Shown here in pieces: positions 1-6,850 of a DNA stretch of 64,000 bases. Source of the DNA: VRUE01 sp963707965 (GTDB taxonomy: Bacteria > Actinomycetota > Thermoleophilia > Solirubrobacterales > 70-9). The number at the start of each line of letters is the position of its first letter. Within the stretch, counting starts at the first letter, position 1. A program made the translations under genes and the position numbers. Location: positions 992,001-1,056,000 of the forward strand of contig CAVPRR010000007.1 of NCBI GenBank assembly GCA_963707965.1, in the 5' to 3' direction. The notes under the pieces were generated by a model that saw only the letters and a program-made list of their open reading frames with translations, was not told the DNA's origin and did not search any database.

Positions 1-1
1 C

Positions 2-148
2 GGTTTGGGAGGTGAAGTGCTCCAGAACCTCTACCTCATTGCCAATCCGGCAACGGGCGCAGGCGGGGCGTCCAAAGAGGGTGCCCTGATCCTGGTGAAC
101 GGGGAACCCGGGTTGTTCAATGGAACCTGGGCAGTAACCGATGAATAG
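2..148 (+). CDS. 3' end of a secreted hypothetical protein (partial)
   Basis: The window opens inside an open frame that ends in TAG. The 48 visible residues are GLGGEVLQNLYL..., rich in Gly, Ala and Asn, and finish with the aromatic ending FNGTWAVTDE. This composition resembles the C-terminal ends of secreted, collagen-like or beta-rich surface proteins of Thermoleophilia. The N-terminus lies outside the window, so neither a signal peptide nor a domain can be shown. Codon use is GC-rich like the neighbours. The family is not identified. Confidence 0.55.
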   Translation, partial: GLGGEVLQNLYLIANPATGAGGASKEGALILVNGEPGLFNGTWAVTDE

Positions 149-252
149 TCAGCGCCCGGGCCCGCTTCGCTCGCGGACTTCGGCGCCCTTGGAGCTGGCC
201 CCTCGCCACTTGCGGCTCTCCCGGCCAACTGGGTCAATTGGGAATCAACCAT

Positions 253-816
253 CTACTCGCCGGCCTTCTCGCCGTTGGGGTGCAGCGGGTACCAGACTCC
301 GCCGAAGGAGTCGACGTCGGTCCCGTTGTCTTCGCCGGGCTTGGCGTCTGCCGTGTAGGTGTACAGCGGCCATCCCGCGTAGGTCACCTGGACGGTGCCG
401 TCGGTTCGCTTGGTGGTGGCGAGCTTCGACGCTTCGGCACCGCTCAGCGCATGCGGAGCGCCGCCGGTCGTCAGCGGCGGCCAGGCGCTCGCGCACGCCC
501 CGTAACAAGCGGACTTGCCGCCCTTGTCCTTCTCGAAGTAATAGAGGGTGAAGCCTTCGGAGTCGACGAGGACCTTGCCGAGATCGCCGACGCTTGCGAC
601 CGCGACGGCGCCGCCAGAGCCGGAGGACGGTGAGCTATTGGATTGCCCGTAGCCGCTCGTGTCGCTGTAGCGCCCACCGCTCGTTTCGCTGTTCGAAGGG
701 GCCGCCGTCGTGCTTTCGCCGTTCGAGCCATAGGAGTTGCCGCTGGAGCCGCAGCCCGCAACAAGCAGGGCCCCGCTCAGGGCAAGAGTGGCGATGGATG
801 CATAGATCTTGATCAC
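253..816 (-). CDS. Lipoprotein with COG4315/Lipoprotein_15 repeats
   Basis: A 187-residue lipoprotein. The N-terminus is a lipoprotein signal peptide with lipobox LLVAGC, so the mature protein should start at Cys22. A Ser/Gly/Thr-rich linker of about 55 residues follows, of the kind that tethers a domain away from the membrane. The C-terminal half has two copies of the COG4315 secreted repeat: one with GFTLYYFEKD and Cys...CxxxCxxxWPP, one with GWPLYTYTAD followed by GVWYPLHPNG. Members are widespread in actinobacteria and their function is unknown; an extracytoplasmic redox or metal role is sometimes proposed. It lies downstream of the ECF sigma/anti-sigma pair on the same strand and could be a target of that sigma factor, which is inference. 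Confidence 0.88.
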   Translation of the reverse strand: MIKIYASIATLALSGALLVAGCGSSGNSYGSNGESTTAAPSNSETSGGRYSDTSGYGQSNSSPSSGSGGAVAVASVGDLGKVLVDSEGFTLYYFEKDKGGKSACYGACASAWPPLTTGGAPHALSGAEASKLATTKRTDGTVQVTYAGWPLYTYTADAKPGEDNGTDVDSFGGVWYPLHPNGEKAGE

Positions 817-941
817 GTGTCCTCCTTCGGCGTGGGCGGCCGTACTGACCGTTCGCCCTGTGTACGCGGGGGGCTCGGTCTCGGTTCAAGTCGATTGGCC
901 CCGCCGTTCGGTTCGACCGCGGCAGGACGCGCCCGGCGCGT

Positions 942-1616
942 TCAGGCAGTTCCGCCGGAGTCGACCGGGGCGACGAATGCCCGGCGGCCGACGCGGACGA
1001 CAATCGCGCTTGTGCGTGAGAGGTCGAGCGCCGAGCTGAGGACGGCCTCCTGGTCGGTGCCGTAGCGGTAGCGGAAGGTGCCGGCTGGCAGGCGGGCGCC
1101 GTGCGGGCCGCGCAGGGTTACGCGGCAGAGCGTGCCCGAGCGGACCCCTTCGACGTACATGTGGATCTCGGTACCGAAGGGTCGCGGCTCCAGGGTCGCG
1201 GTGATCTTCATGCCCGGCGGGAGCGATCCGAAGGTGACTTGCTGCTCGGCGCCCGGGCCACCGCCGCCGGGCATGACGAAGATCGCCAGCACAGCGGCCG
1301 CCGCCGCCGCAGCCGTCGCTCCGCTGAGCGCGAAGCCGAGGCGCAGCCGCCGGCGCCGCAGCGACCGCCGCTCACCCTTGATCGTCGCGGCGACCCTGTC
1401 GGCCAGCTGGGGCGGCGGCAGTGGCGCCGCCCCGAAGCGCTCTGGGTCGGCCAGCGGCATCATTCGCGCCACCGATTGGAGCGAGTCAAGCTCGGCTCGG
1501 CACTCGGGGCAGCCGTCGAGGTGGGCCTCCAGCCCGGCCGACTCCTCCTCGGCCAGCTGGCCGAGTGCGTAGGCCCCCAACGACTCGCGCCATTCTCGGC
1601 AGCTCTCAGTCCTCAT
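942..1616 (-). CDS. Anti-sigma factor with N-terminal zinc finger (zf-HC2), single TM
   Basis: A membrane anti-sigma factor that would hold its cognate ECF sigma factor inactive. The N-terminus has the HxxxCxxC zinc motif (HLDGCPEC, about residues 32-39) of ZAS-type anti-sigma domains. A charged juxtamembrane stretch and one Ala-rich transmembrane helix (about residues 95-115) follow, then an outer domain of about 110 residues that resembles an RskA-type sensor region. I chose the ATG that overlaps the end of the sigma factor gene (ATGAGGACTGA), giving about 224 residues; an upstream in-frame start would lie deeper inside the sigma gene. The overlap implies translational coupling and a 1:1 partnership. 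Confidence 0.9.
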   Translation of the reverse strand: MRTESCREWRESLGAYALGQLAEEESAGLEAHLDGCPECRAELDSLQSVARMMPLADPERFGAAPLPPPQLADRVAATIKGERRSLRRRRLRLGFALSGATAAAAAAAVLAIFVMPGGGGPGAEQQVTFGSLPPGMKITATLEPRPFGTEIHMYVEGVRSGTLCRVTLRGPHGARLPAGTFRYRYGTDQEAVLSSALDLSRTSAIVVRVGRRAFVAPVDSGGTA

Positions 1617-2115
1617 ACCCGATCTCCTCGAGGGCAACCCGCAGCGCTCGCAGGCCGTAGTAGACGCGGCTCTTCACGGTTCCCTCTGGCACGCCCAGCT
1701 CCTCGGCGACCTCGGCGTAGGGGCGGCCACGGTAGTAGGTCTCGAGCAGGACGCGGCGATGCTGATCGCCAATCCGTCGCATCGCCTCCTCGATCTGCCA
1801 GGCGAGGAGCGCCTCCTCCAGCGGCTCGACCGAGGGTTCGACCCCGCCCTCGGCGACGGCGGGACGCGCCGCGCGTGCCCGTCCCAGGTCGATCACCACG
1901 TTGCGCAGGATCGCGAACAGCCAGGTGCGCAGCGAGCCGATTTGGGGGTCGAACCGTTCCCCGGCGCGCCAGGCCCGCAGGAAGGTCTCCTGGACGGCCT
2001 CCTCGGCGAGTCCGCGATCGCCCAGCGAGCGGATCGCGAACCCGTACAGCTCGCCGGCGTGCGCGGCGTAGGCCTCGCGCACATCGCGCTCGCGGTTCAG
2101 CGCGCCCGGTGGCAT
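1606..2115 (-). CDS. ECF RNA polymerase sigma factor
   Basis: A 169-residue sigma-70 family factor of the ECF type. Region 2 spans about residues 15-80, with the core-binding and -10 helix segments LAEEAVQETFLRAWR and FDPQIGSLRTWLFAILRN. Region 4 spans about residues 115-165, with the helix-turn-helix YAEVAEELGVPEGTVKSRV that reads the -35 element. Length and domain layout are normal. It is co-transcribed with the overlapping zinc-finger anti-sigma gene. The likely regulon includes this operon and perhaps the adjacent lipoprotein and cupredoxin genes; no promoter motif was proven. Confidence 0.93.
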   Translation of the reverse strand: MPPGALNRERDVREAYAAHAGELYGFAIRSLGDRGLAEEAVQETFLRAWRAGERFDPQIGSLRTWLFAILRNVVIDLGRARAARPAVAEGGVEPSVEPLEEALLAWQIEEAMRRIGDQHRRVLLETYYRGRPYAEVAEELGVPEGTVKSRVYYGLRALRVALEEIGYED

Positions 2116-2215
2116 CGGCCCGATCTTGAAGCAGGGCGGCGGTTCATGCTGCCTCGGGATACTGGTGCGAGTGCCGCGAGGTTCAGCGCGGGACGTCCCC
2201 GCCGTGCGTGGAGAT

Positions 2216-2614
2216 TCAGCTCACGACGATCTTGCCGTGCATTTCGGGGTGGATCAGGCAGTGGTAGGGATAGACCCCGCTCTGCGTGAAACGAATCGCG
2301 GCGGAATGCCCGGGGCGGATGCGGCCGGTGCTGAAGATGCCCCGATGTGTCGCGGTGTGAGTCACGCTGCTTCGGTTGGCGAAGACGACCCTGGTCCCGC
2401 GCCCCACCTTCAGCGAACGAGGGTGGAATGCGAAGTTGCGTATGTCGACATGGACCGTCGGCGCCCGCCGGTCGACGCGGTGCTTTCCTGCCGCCGGGGC
2501 CAGAGCGGCGACCGTCAGGGCCACGGCCAGCGCCGCGACCACGATCGCCCCGATGGTGGTGGCTTTGTTCCCTGTGCCGGGGAGCATCCTTCGGCTGGTG
2601 AGCATCCTTCGCAT
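2216..2614 (-). CDS. Secreted cupredoxin (plastocyanin/azurin-like) domain protein
   Basis: A 132-residue copper protein. Residues about 15-42 form a signal peptide or membrane anchor with an Ala/Val-rich core. The mature part is a cupredoxin fold beginning VHVDIRNFAFHPRSLKVGRG. It shows the type-1 copper ligands in order: an early His in the SSVTHTATH segment, then the cluster YHCLIHPEMHG with Cys, His and Met. It would act as an extracytoplasmic electron carrier or copper-binding protein. It is a single-gene unit between the sigma factor gene and a divergent gene remnant. The start is uncertain because several Met codons lie close together near the N-terminus. Confidence 0.88.
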   Translation of the reverse strand: MRRMLTSRRMLPGTGNKATTIGAIVVAALAVALTVAALAPAAGKHRVDRRAPTVHVDIRNFAFHPRSLKVGRGTRVVFANRSSVTHTATHRGIFSTGRIRPGHSAAIRFTQSGVYPYHCLIHPEMHGKIVVS

Positions 2615-2694
2615 TGCTCCTGTCTACGGTGCCAGATCCCCGCGGGTTCAATGTCGGCTGAACCCGATCGCCGGTGTGTCCGTAGACCGAGCCG

Positions 2695-2966
2695 ATGGGA
2701 GGTCGGCGCACAGGCATGGCCGCGGTCATCACCCTTGGCGTGGCGCTGGCCATCGCCCCCACCGCCCACGCGACGTTCCACCTGATGTCGATCCGCGAGG
2801 TCTATCCCGGCTCCGTGGCCCATCCGGACTCCGACTACGTCGCGCGCGGAGTCTGCGACCCGGCCGGCACGTCTTCCGGGTCAAGGCTCGCGCTCCGGGC
2901 GGGGCGAGCGACCGCACACCGGCCAGCTGGCGGTTCACGGTGGTGCATCCCCGGCAGCCGGGTTAG
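2695..2966 (+). pseudogene. Deletion remnant of a large secreted surface protein
   Basis: The first frame encodes a signal peptide (MAAVITLGVALAIAPTAHA) followed by FHLMSIREVYPGSVAHPDSDYV, an N-terminal motif I associate with large secreted proteins of Thermoleophilia. It then turns into out-of-register sequence. From about 2865 a different frame encodes GRHVFRVKARAPGG...TPASWRFTVV, the typical last strand of an Ig-like repeat, ending at a TAG. The two parts look like the head and tail of a surface protein joined by an internal, frame-disrupting deletion at roughly 2837-2865. An unrelated short gene cannot be excluded. Confidence 0.5.
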
Positions 2967-3037
2967 GGGTGCTGCGGTTACGCCTGCCGGCCGCCATGCC
3001 CGGCGAGGGGTGAAGCTCCAGCTACGTGCAGGGCGTC

Positions 3038-3562
3038 TCAGATCTCGATGCCCTCAGCGCGCGCGCCCTCCGGATAGGGCTCCTCACGAACCCCTGCTCG
3101 GCTTGCGGCGGTCGCCTTGCGACCGGCGGCCGGGACCAGGTTCGTCACGGCGCCGAGTCCCGTCGGCGGCACATTGTTGTAGACGCACTCATAGCCCCCG
3201 GCGGGGATGAGATAGGTCTCGTGCCAGATGCCGACGTCGCCGGTGGAGCCCACGCGCTTGTTGAACGAAACCCAGGCGGGCCAATGGACGGCGTCCTGGC
3301 TGCGCGAATACCGCTCCAGGTCCTCGAAGGAGCGCCAGTACTGAACGAGCATCGGCCGCCGCGGACTGCCGAAATAGGTGGTGGCGCCGAGGAACCCGGA
3401 GTCGGGACTCTGCTCGAGCTCGCGGATCATCTTCGGCATGGCCAGGAAGATGGGCAGCCACTTCCACGCCCTCAAGAACCTGTTGATCCGCATGCCGATC
3501 AGGAAGACGACGAAGTCGTCCTCGATCTCCGCCGTCACGCGCTTGCCGATGATCCGTGCCAT
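3038..3562 (-). CDS. DUF4188 family protein (monooxygenase-like)
   Basis: A 174-residue protein whose first 130 residues match the DUF4188 pattern: a start of the form MARIIGKRVTAEIEDDFVVF, then FLIGMRINRFLRAWKW, then QYWRSFEDLERYSRS, HWPAWVSFNKR and GIWHETYLIPAGGYECVYNN. DUF4188 is a dimeric alpha-beta barrel family related to antibiotic-biosynthesis monooxygenases; family knowledge suggests a haem- or flavin-independent oxidase or stress role, and no substrate is known. The C-terminal 30 residues are basic and likely disordered. The ATG is preceded by AGGAGG-like sequence. Confidence 0.85.
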   Translation of the reverse strand: MARIIGKRVTAEIEDDFVVFLIGMRINRFLRAWKWLPIFLAMPKMIRELEQSPDSGFLGATTYFGSPRRPMLVQYWRSFEDLERYSRSQDAVHWPAWVSFNKRVGSTGDVGIWHETYLIPAGGYECVYNNVPPTGLGAVTNLVPAAGRKATAASRAGVREEPYPEGARAEGIEI

Positions 3563-3702
3563 GCGTTCCTCCTGTCGTGAGTGCTCCTCAGCTCACCATC
3601 TCACTCTTCGACCGCCGGCGCCAACCTTTCGCAGCACAAACTCTTCACTCTTGTCACTCCCTGGTGTTGTGTCGTTACAGCGCGAGCATCGAGGATTGCC
3701 AG

Positions 3703-4035
3703 ATGGCTCGGACTGAATCCCATGGACCCGATCTTCAATGCGAAGTACCCGACTGGGGTCCGCTCGTGGACCTGGCACCCGATCACGTCGGCGACTTCAT
3801 GTGGATGTTCGAGGTCGAGCTTCGCGGAGGGGACCGGCTGCACGCCTACAAGCATCGGGACACCCGTCGCTACCTCCACCTGACCTCCGACGGTCGCGCC
3901 TTCGCCTACCGCGGAGACGGCCTCTATACGGAGGTGGACCCGCACCGGCTGCTCGATGAGGTCCTCCCCGAGGAAGTACCGGCAAGGGCCTTGAGCCGAC
4001 CTGGCCGAGTCCCCAGGTGCTTCCCTGGGGACTGA
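3703..4035 (+). CDS. Small conserved hypothetical protein, C-terminus probably altered
   Basis: The ATG at this position follows a GAGG-type ribosome site. The first ~85 residues (MARTESHGPDLQ..., with DLAPDHVGDFMWMFEVEL and RLHAYKHRDTRRYLHL) look like a compact conserved domain of an actinobacterial hypothetical family. The last ~20 residues (PARALSRPGRVPRCFPGD) are low-quality sequence. They overlap, in another frame, the tail of an endonuclease/exonuclease/phosphatase gene, which suggests the natural end of this gene was replaced by a deletion junction. Function unknown. Confidence 0.55.
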   Translation: MARTESHGPDLQCEVPDWGPLVDLAPDHVGDFMWMFEVELRGGDRLHAYKHRDTRRYLHLTSDGRAFAYRGDGLYTEVDPHRLLDEVLPEEVPARALSRPGRVPRCFPGD

Positions 4036-4148
4036 TCACGATCGACCACGTCCTCGCGGACCGGCGCCTCGGGGTCGCCGAATACGGAGTCGACGGTCTG
4101 CTGGGCAGCGACCATCGGGCGATCCACGCTCAGCTCGTGCTGCCCTGA
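3990..4148 (+). pseudogene. C-terminal remnant of an endonuclease/exonuclease/phosphatase-family protein
   Basis: In this frame the sequence encodes LEPTWPSPQVLP...ITIDHVLADRRLG...GLLGSDHRAIHAQLVLP followed by TGA. The IDHV and GSDH segments are the two C-terminal signature motifs of the EEP superfamily, whose members cleave phosphodiester or phosphoinositide bonds; the GSDH His is catalytic. No start or upstream EEP motifs exist in this frame, so only the last ~52 residues survive. It lies directly against the small hypothetical gene before it, which points to a deletion that fused two genes. Confidence 0.65.
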
Positions 4149-4194
4149 CCCACTGGAGTGACTGGACCACCGGAGTGACTGGAGCTGACGGTGC

Positions 4195-4213
4195 GGGGGG
4201 AGGAGTCCCCCCC
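4195..4213. terminator. G6/C7 hairpin between convergent genes
   Basis: Six G residues, a six-base loop and seven C residues form a short very GC-rich hairpin. It sits between the end of the EEP remnant (plus strand) and the stop of the convergent small gene (minus strand). There is no T tract, so it is at best a weak bidirectional terminator. Just upstream the 12-mer GGAGTGACTGGA is present twice. Confidence 0.35.
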
Positions 4214-4216
4214 GGT

Positions 4217-4510
4217 TCAGGCCTCGAGCTGCGCTGCGACCTCGTACTTCTCGACCGAAACCCGCTGTCCCATGCCCCCACCGGGCGGGTCCATTGCGTT
4301 CAGGGTCTCGTCGCCCTGACGGTAGTCATCCTCGGTCTCGAACAGGGTGATCGCCATCGATCGACCGCTCCCGACGTCGTTCAGAAGCAGGAACTGCTTC
4401 GCGGGTACGCCCTCCGGCGGACCTGCATCGGCCTGTTCGCGAATGTTCGCGGCGGTCTGCTCGAGGGTCTCAGCATCGGCCCCCTCCCAGCGTGCGACTC
4501 GTGCGTACAT
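4217..4510 (-). CDS. Small ABM-like (dimeric alpha-beta barrel) hypothetical protein
   Basis: A 97-residue protein starting MYARVARWEGADAETLEQ and containing LFETEDDYRQGDETLNAM and RVSVEKYEV. The spacing of strands and the central ITLFETEDDYRQG segment fit the stress-responsive/antibiotic-biosynthesis-monooxygenase alpha-beta barrel group of very small proteins. No catalytic residues can be named. AGGAGG-type sequence precedes the ATG. It is the upstream member of a run of small minus-strand genes. Confidence is good for coding, moderate for the fold. Confidence 0.75.
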   Translation of the reverse strand: MYARVARWEGADAETLEQTAANIREQADAGPPEGVPAKQFLLLNDVGSGRSMAITLFETEDDYRQGDETLNAMDPPGGGMGQRVSVEKYEVAAQLEA

Positions 4511-4580
4511 GTCTCCTCCTCGGTTCGGTGCTTGGGCGCTTCGCCGACCTTACATGCGCGGGAAACGCCGGTCCAGGCAA

Positions 4581-4757
4581 TCAGCCGCCTGAGGCCGCGT
4601 CCCGATCCGGGTGCCGTGGCTCGCATGAAGTCGACTTCCCGTTCATGCCTTCCCCGATTTGGATGGACTCGTCATCCCAGCCCCAAACATGGAAGCCGGC
4701 GTTGCGAAGTTCATCCAGCGTCGCTTCGAGCTTGTCCCTTGCTTCTTCGAGCGTCAT
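4581..4757 (-). CDS. 58-residue hypothetical protein
   Basis: A short frame with a strong ribosome site (AGGAGG eight bases before ATG). The product begins MTLEEARDKLEATLDELRN, a predicted amphipathic helix, then AGFHVWGWDDESIQIGEG and a charged tail ending in AASGG. It is soluble, acidic in the first half, and has no membrane segment. Codon use is like the neighbours and the ribosome site is well placed, which supports real translation. No family recognised. Confidence 0.55.
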   Translation of the reverse strand: MTLEEARDKLEATLDELRNAGFHVWGWDDESIQIGEGMNGKSTSCEPRHPDRDAASGG

Positions 4758-4870
4758 TGTCAGCGTCCCTCCTGGTCAGCCTCCAGCTTTCCCTTCGCGA
4801 CGAGGATGGCACGGCGGATAGGTGATGCGGTGGCACGCGCCTCGCCCTGCGCAGAACTCGAATTCTCGGC

Positions 4871-5293
4871 TCATAGATGGAAGTCCAGCTTGCCGAGTGC
4901 CCGCCACAGCTCCTGGGTGTCGCCTACGACCCACGCCTCCTCGATCACACCGCCCGACAGCCGGAAGAACGCCGCGCCGCAGTACTCGACGTGTGTGCCG
5001 CTGGGCTCGATTTCGCCCAGCGCGCCCCGATGCGTGCCGCTCCACGTCATGCGCGTCACAACCCGCTCCTCCGCAGTGAGGATCTCATCGATCCGGTTGT
5101 GCCAGTCCGGGAAGGCAGTTCGCACCCCCTCCACGTAACGCAGCAGTTTCTCGCGGCCGATCAGGAGGGAGCCGAGCGAGCCTCGAAAGCGCACGTCCGC
5201 GGCGACGATCTCGCCGGCCACGTCGAGCCGCCATTCATTCCAAAGCTCCTCGTAGAAGCGCCTGACCACGGATGCGTTGGCGTCGCCGGTCAT
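4871..5293 (-). CDS. SnoaL-like / ester cyclase family protein
   Basis: A 140-residue protein of the SnoaL/NTF2-like fold. Family features seen are VVRRFYEELWNEWRLDVAGEIVAADVRFRGSLG at the start, GREKLLRYVEGVRTAFPDWHNRIDEILTAEERVVTRMTWSGTHRG in the middle, and FFRLSGGVIEEAWVVGDTQELWRALG at the end. Members include polyketide cyclases and many small-molecule-binding proteins of unknown role. It stands alone on the minus strand, and nothing in the context gives a substrate. Confidence 0.9.
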   Translation of the reverse strand: MTGDANASVVRRFYEELWNEWRLDVAGEIVAADVRFRGSLGSLLIGREKLLRYVEGVRTAFPDWHNRIDEILTAEERVVTRMTWSGTHRGALGEIEPSGTHVEYCGAAFFRLSGGVIEEAWVVGDTQELWRALGKLDFHL

Positions 5294-5375
5294 CTCGCCG
5301 CGCTCAGCCTACGCGGCCGGGCGCGGTTGGAGGGAGGCCTCACGTCAGGGGGCGACAGCTCTTTCGCGTAGCCGC

Positions 5376-6782
5376 CTACGGGCGCAACTGGAAGCGGTAG
5401 AAGGACATGTGGTGCGTGGTGACCTCGGGGCTGATATTCGAGGAGGTCGACCCGAAGGCGACGAAGCGACCGTCCGGGGTTATCGCCGGAACGCCGGACC
5501 GCCCGTTGGAGGATTCCCCTCCCAGCCCTCGCGAGGCGAGGAACAGGCTGCCGGTTCGCAGGTCCTTGACGAAGACGTCGGGGCCATCGTCCCCGTCTCC
5601 CGGCGCCAGGTTGTCGGCCAGGCTCTGGAACGCTACGTAGCGGCCGTCGGCGGAGATGGAGGGCCGGCTGGAGTCGCCGTTTCCGGGCGCTTCGTGCAGG
5701 CCGACGCGGGAGACGAGCGTGGTGATGTTGCGCCGCACATCGCGGACGAACACGTCGTCGAGCCGGTTGCGGTCACCGCGCACCAGGTTGGCCGCCTGCG
5801 AGGTGAAGGCGACGAACCGGCCGCTCCCGGAGACGCTCGCTTCGCCACAGTTCTGGGCGGAGATCGCGCCGTGCCGCCCGCCGGCGCGTGAGACGATCTT
5901 CGGGCGGTTCCACTCGGGGTCGGCGAGCATGATCTGCTTGTGCCTCGCGTGCAGCCACTTCGCGACGTTCTTGGGCGGGTTCTTCGGATCGTAGGGGTGG
6001 CGGCTGTACTGGAAGCCGAACGCAACCCGCCGGCCATCGCCGGAGATGTCGGGCGAGAACGATGCCGGCCGCCAGAACATGATGCCCGGGACGCCGGAGA
6101 TCAGCCGGTTATCTTCGGTCAGCAGATCGCGCACATAGACCCCACCGATGATCAGCCGCTCGCCGGGCGCGAGGTTGCTGCTGCTGGTGCCGTAAGCGAT
6201 GAAGCGGCCATCGGCGGAGATCGAGGGAAGGTTTGAGTCGTTCCTCGAGGCTTCGCCCCTGCGGCCGCTGCGCCGCGAGACGAGGGTCATCTTCGCCGTC
6301 CGGCGGTCGTAGCGGAAGATGTCGCGGATCTGGACGCTGGCGTCGGAGTGGCCGCCGGGGCCGTTGCCGCCGTCGGCGTCTTCCGTGCTGAGAGTCGCCT
6401 CCTCCGAGGCGAAGGCCAGGTAGCGCCCGCTGTCGGAGAGCACCGGGGCGGAGGTGTCGAAGCCGGGGTATCTCCTATTGCTCGGCGTCACGATTGGAAC
6501 CGGCTCGCTGCGGCGCATGTCGCGAAGGAAGAGAGGGTCTCCTTCCCCGGCCGACTGCGCCACGTAGGCGACGATGAGACCGTCTGCGGAGATCGCCGGC
6601 CTGTGCCTGAGCTGGGTGAGTTCGCCGTAGTCGCCCAGCCCTGTGTCGGCGACGAGGACCAGTTCGCCGGCGGCGGCTCGCGCACTCCCGGGCGCGCTGA
6701 GCGCGGCGTAGGCGGCAACGGCCAGGAGGGCAATCGCCCGCCGCCAGTGTCCCCCACCCGTTGCGCCCGCACACGCGTCCAT
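5376..6782 (-). CDS. Secreted TolB/PD40-type beta-propeller protein
   Basis: About 468 residues starting MDACAGATGGGHWRR with a signal peptide ending near APGSARA. Repeated blades follow, each with the WD40-like PD40 pattern S-A-DGR-x-IAY or S-x-SGRYLAF (PAISADGLIVAYVA, LSDSGRYLAFAS, PSISADGRFIAYGT, PDISGDGRRVAFGF, ASVSGSGRFVAFTS, PSISADGRYVAFQS, PAITPDGRFVAFGS), seven in all, consistent with a full propeller. The paired phrase DVFVRDVRR/DVFVKDLRT marks the blade variant typical of actinobacterial secreted PD40 proteins. It probably binds a cell-surface or polysaccharide ligand; no enzymatic residues seen. I placed the start at the ATG in front of the signal peptide, because the open frame extends upstream without a credible leader. 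Confidence 0.85.
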   Translation of the reverse strand: MDACAGATGGGHWRRAIALLAVAAYAALSAPGSARAAAGELVLVADTGLGDYGELTQLRHRPAISADGLIVAYVAQSAGEGDPLFLRDMRRSEPVPIVTPSNRRYPGFDTSAPVLSDSGRYLAFASEEATLSTEDADGGNGPGGHSDASVQIRDIFRYDRRTAKMTLVSRRSGRRGEASRNDSNLPSISADGRFIAYGTSSSNLAPGERLIIGGVYVRDLLTEDNRLISGVPGIMFWRPASFSPDISGDGRRVAFGFQYSRHPYDPKNPPKNVAKWLHARHKQIMLADPEWNRPKIVSRAGGRHGAISAQNCGEASVSGSGRFVAFTSQAANLVRGDRNRLDDVFVRDVRRNITTLVSRVGLHEAPGNGDSSRPSISADGRYVAFQSLADNLAPGDGDDGPDVFVKDLRTGSLFLASRGLGGESSNGRSGVPAITPDGRFVAFGSTSSNISPEVTTHHMSFYRFQLRP

Positions 6783-6850
6783 GGGCGCCACGGTAGAGCG
6801 GTCCGGGCGGGGTGTAAAGAGACAGATCTGGCCCGAACCGGGCCTCGGGC

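Noticed and set aside
1101..2129. Long Arg/Pro-rich frame on the plus strand over the sigma/anti-sigma genes
   Set aside because: Complete overlap with two well-supported minus-strand genes and meaningless composition.
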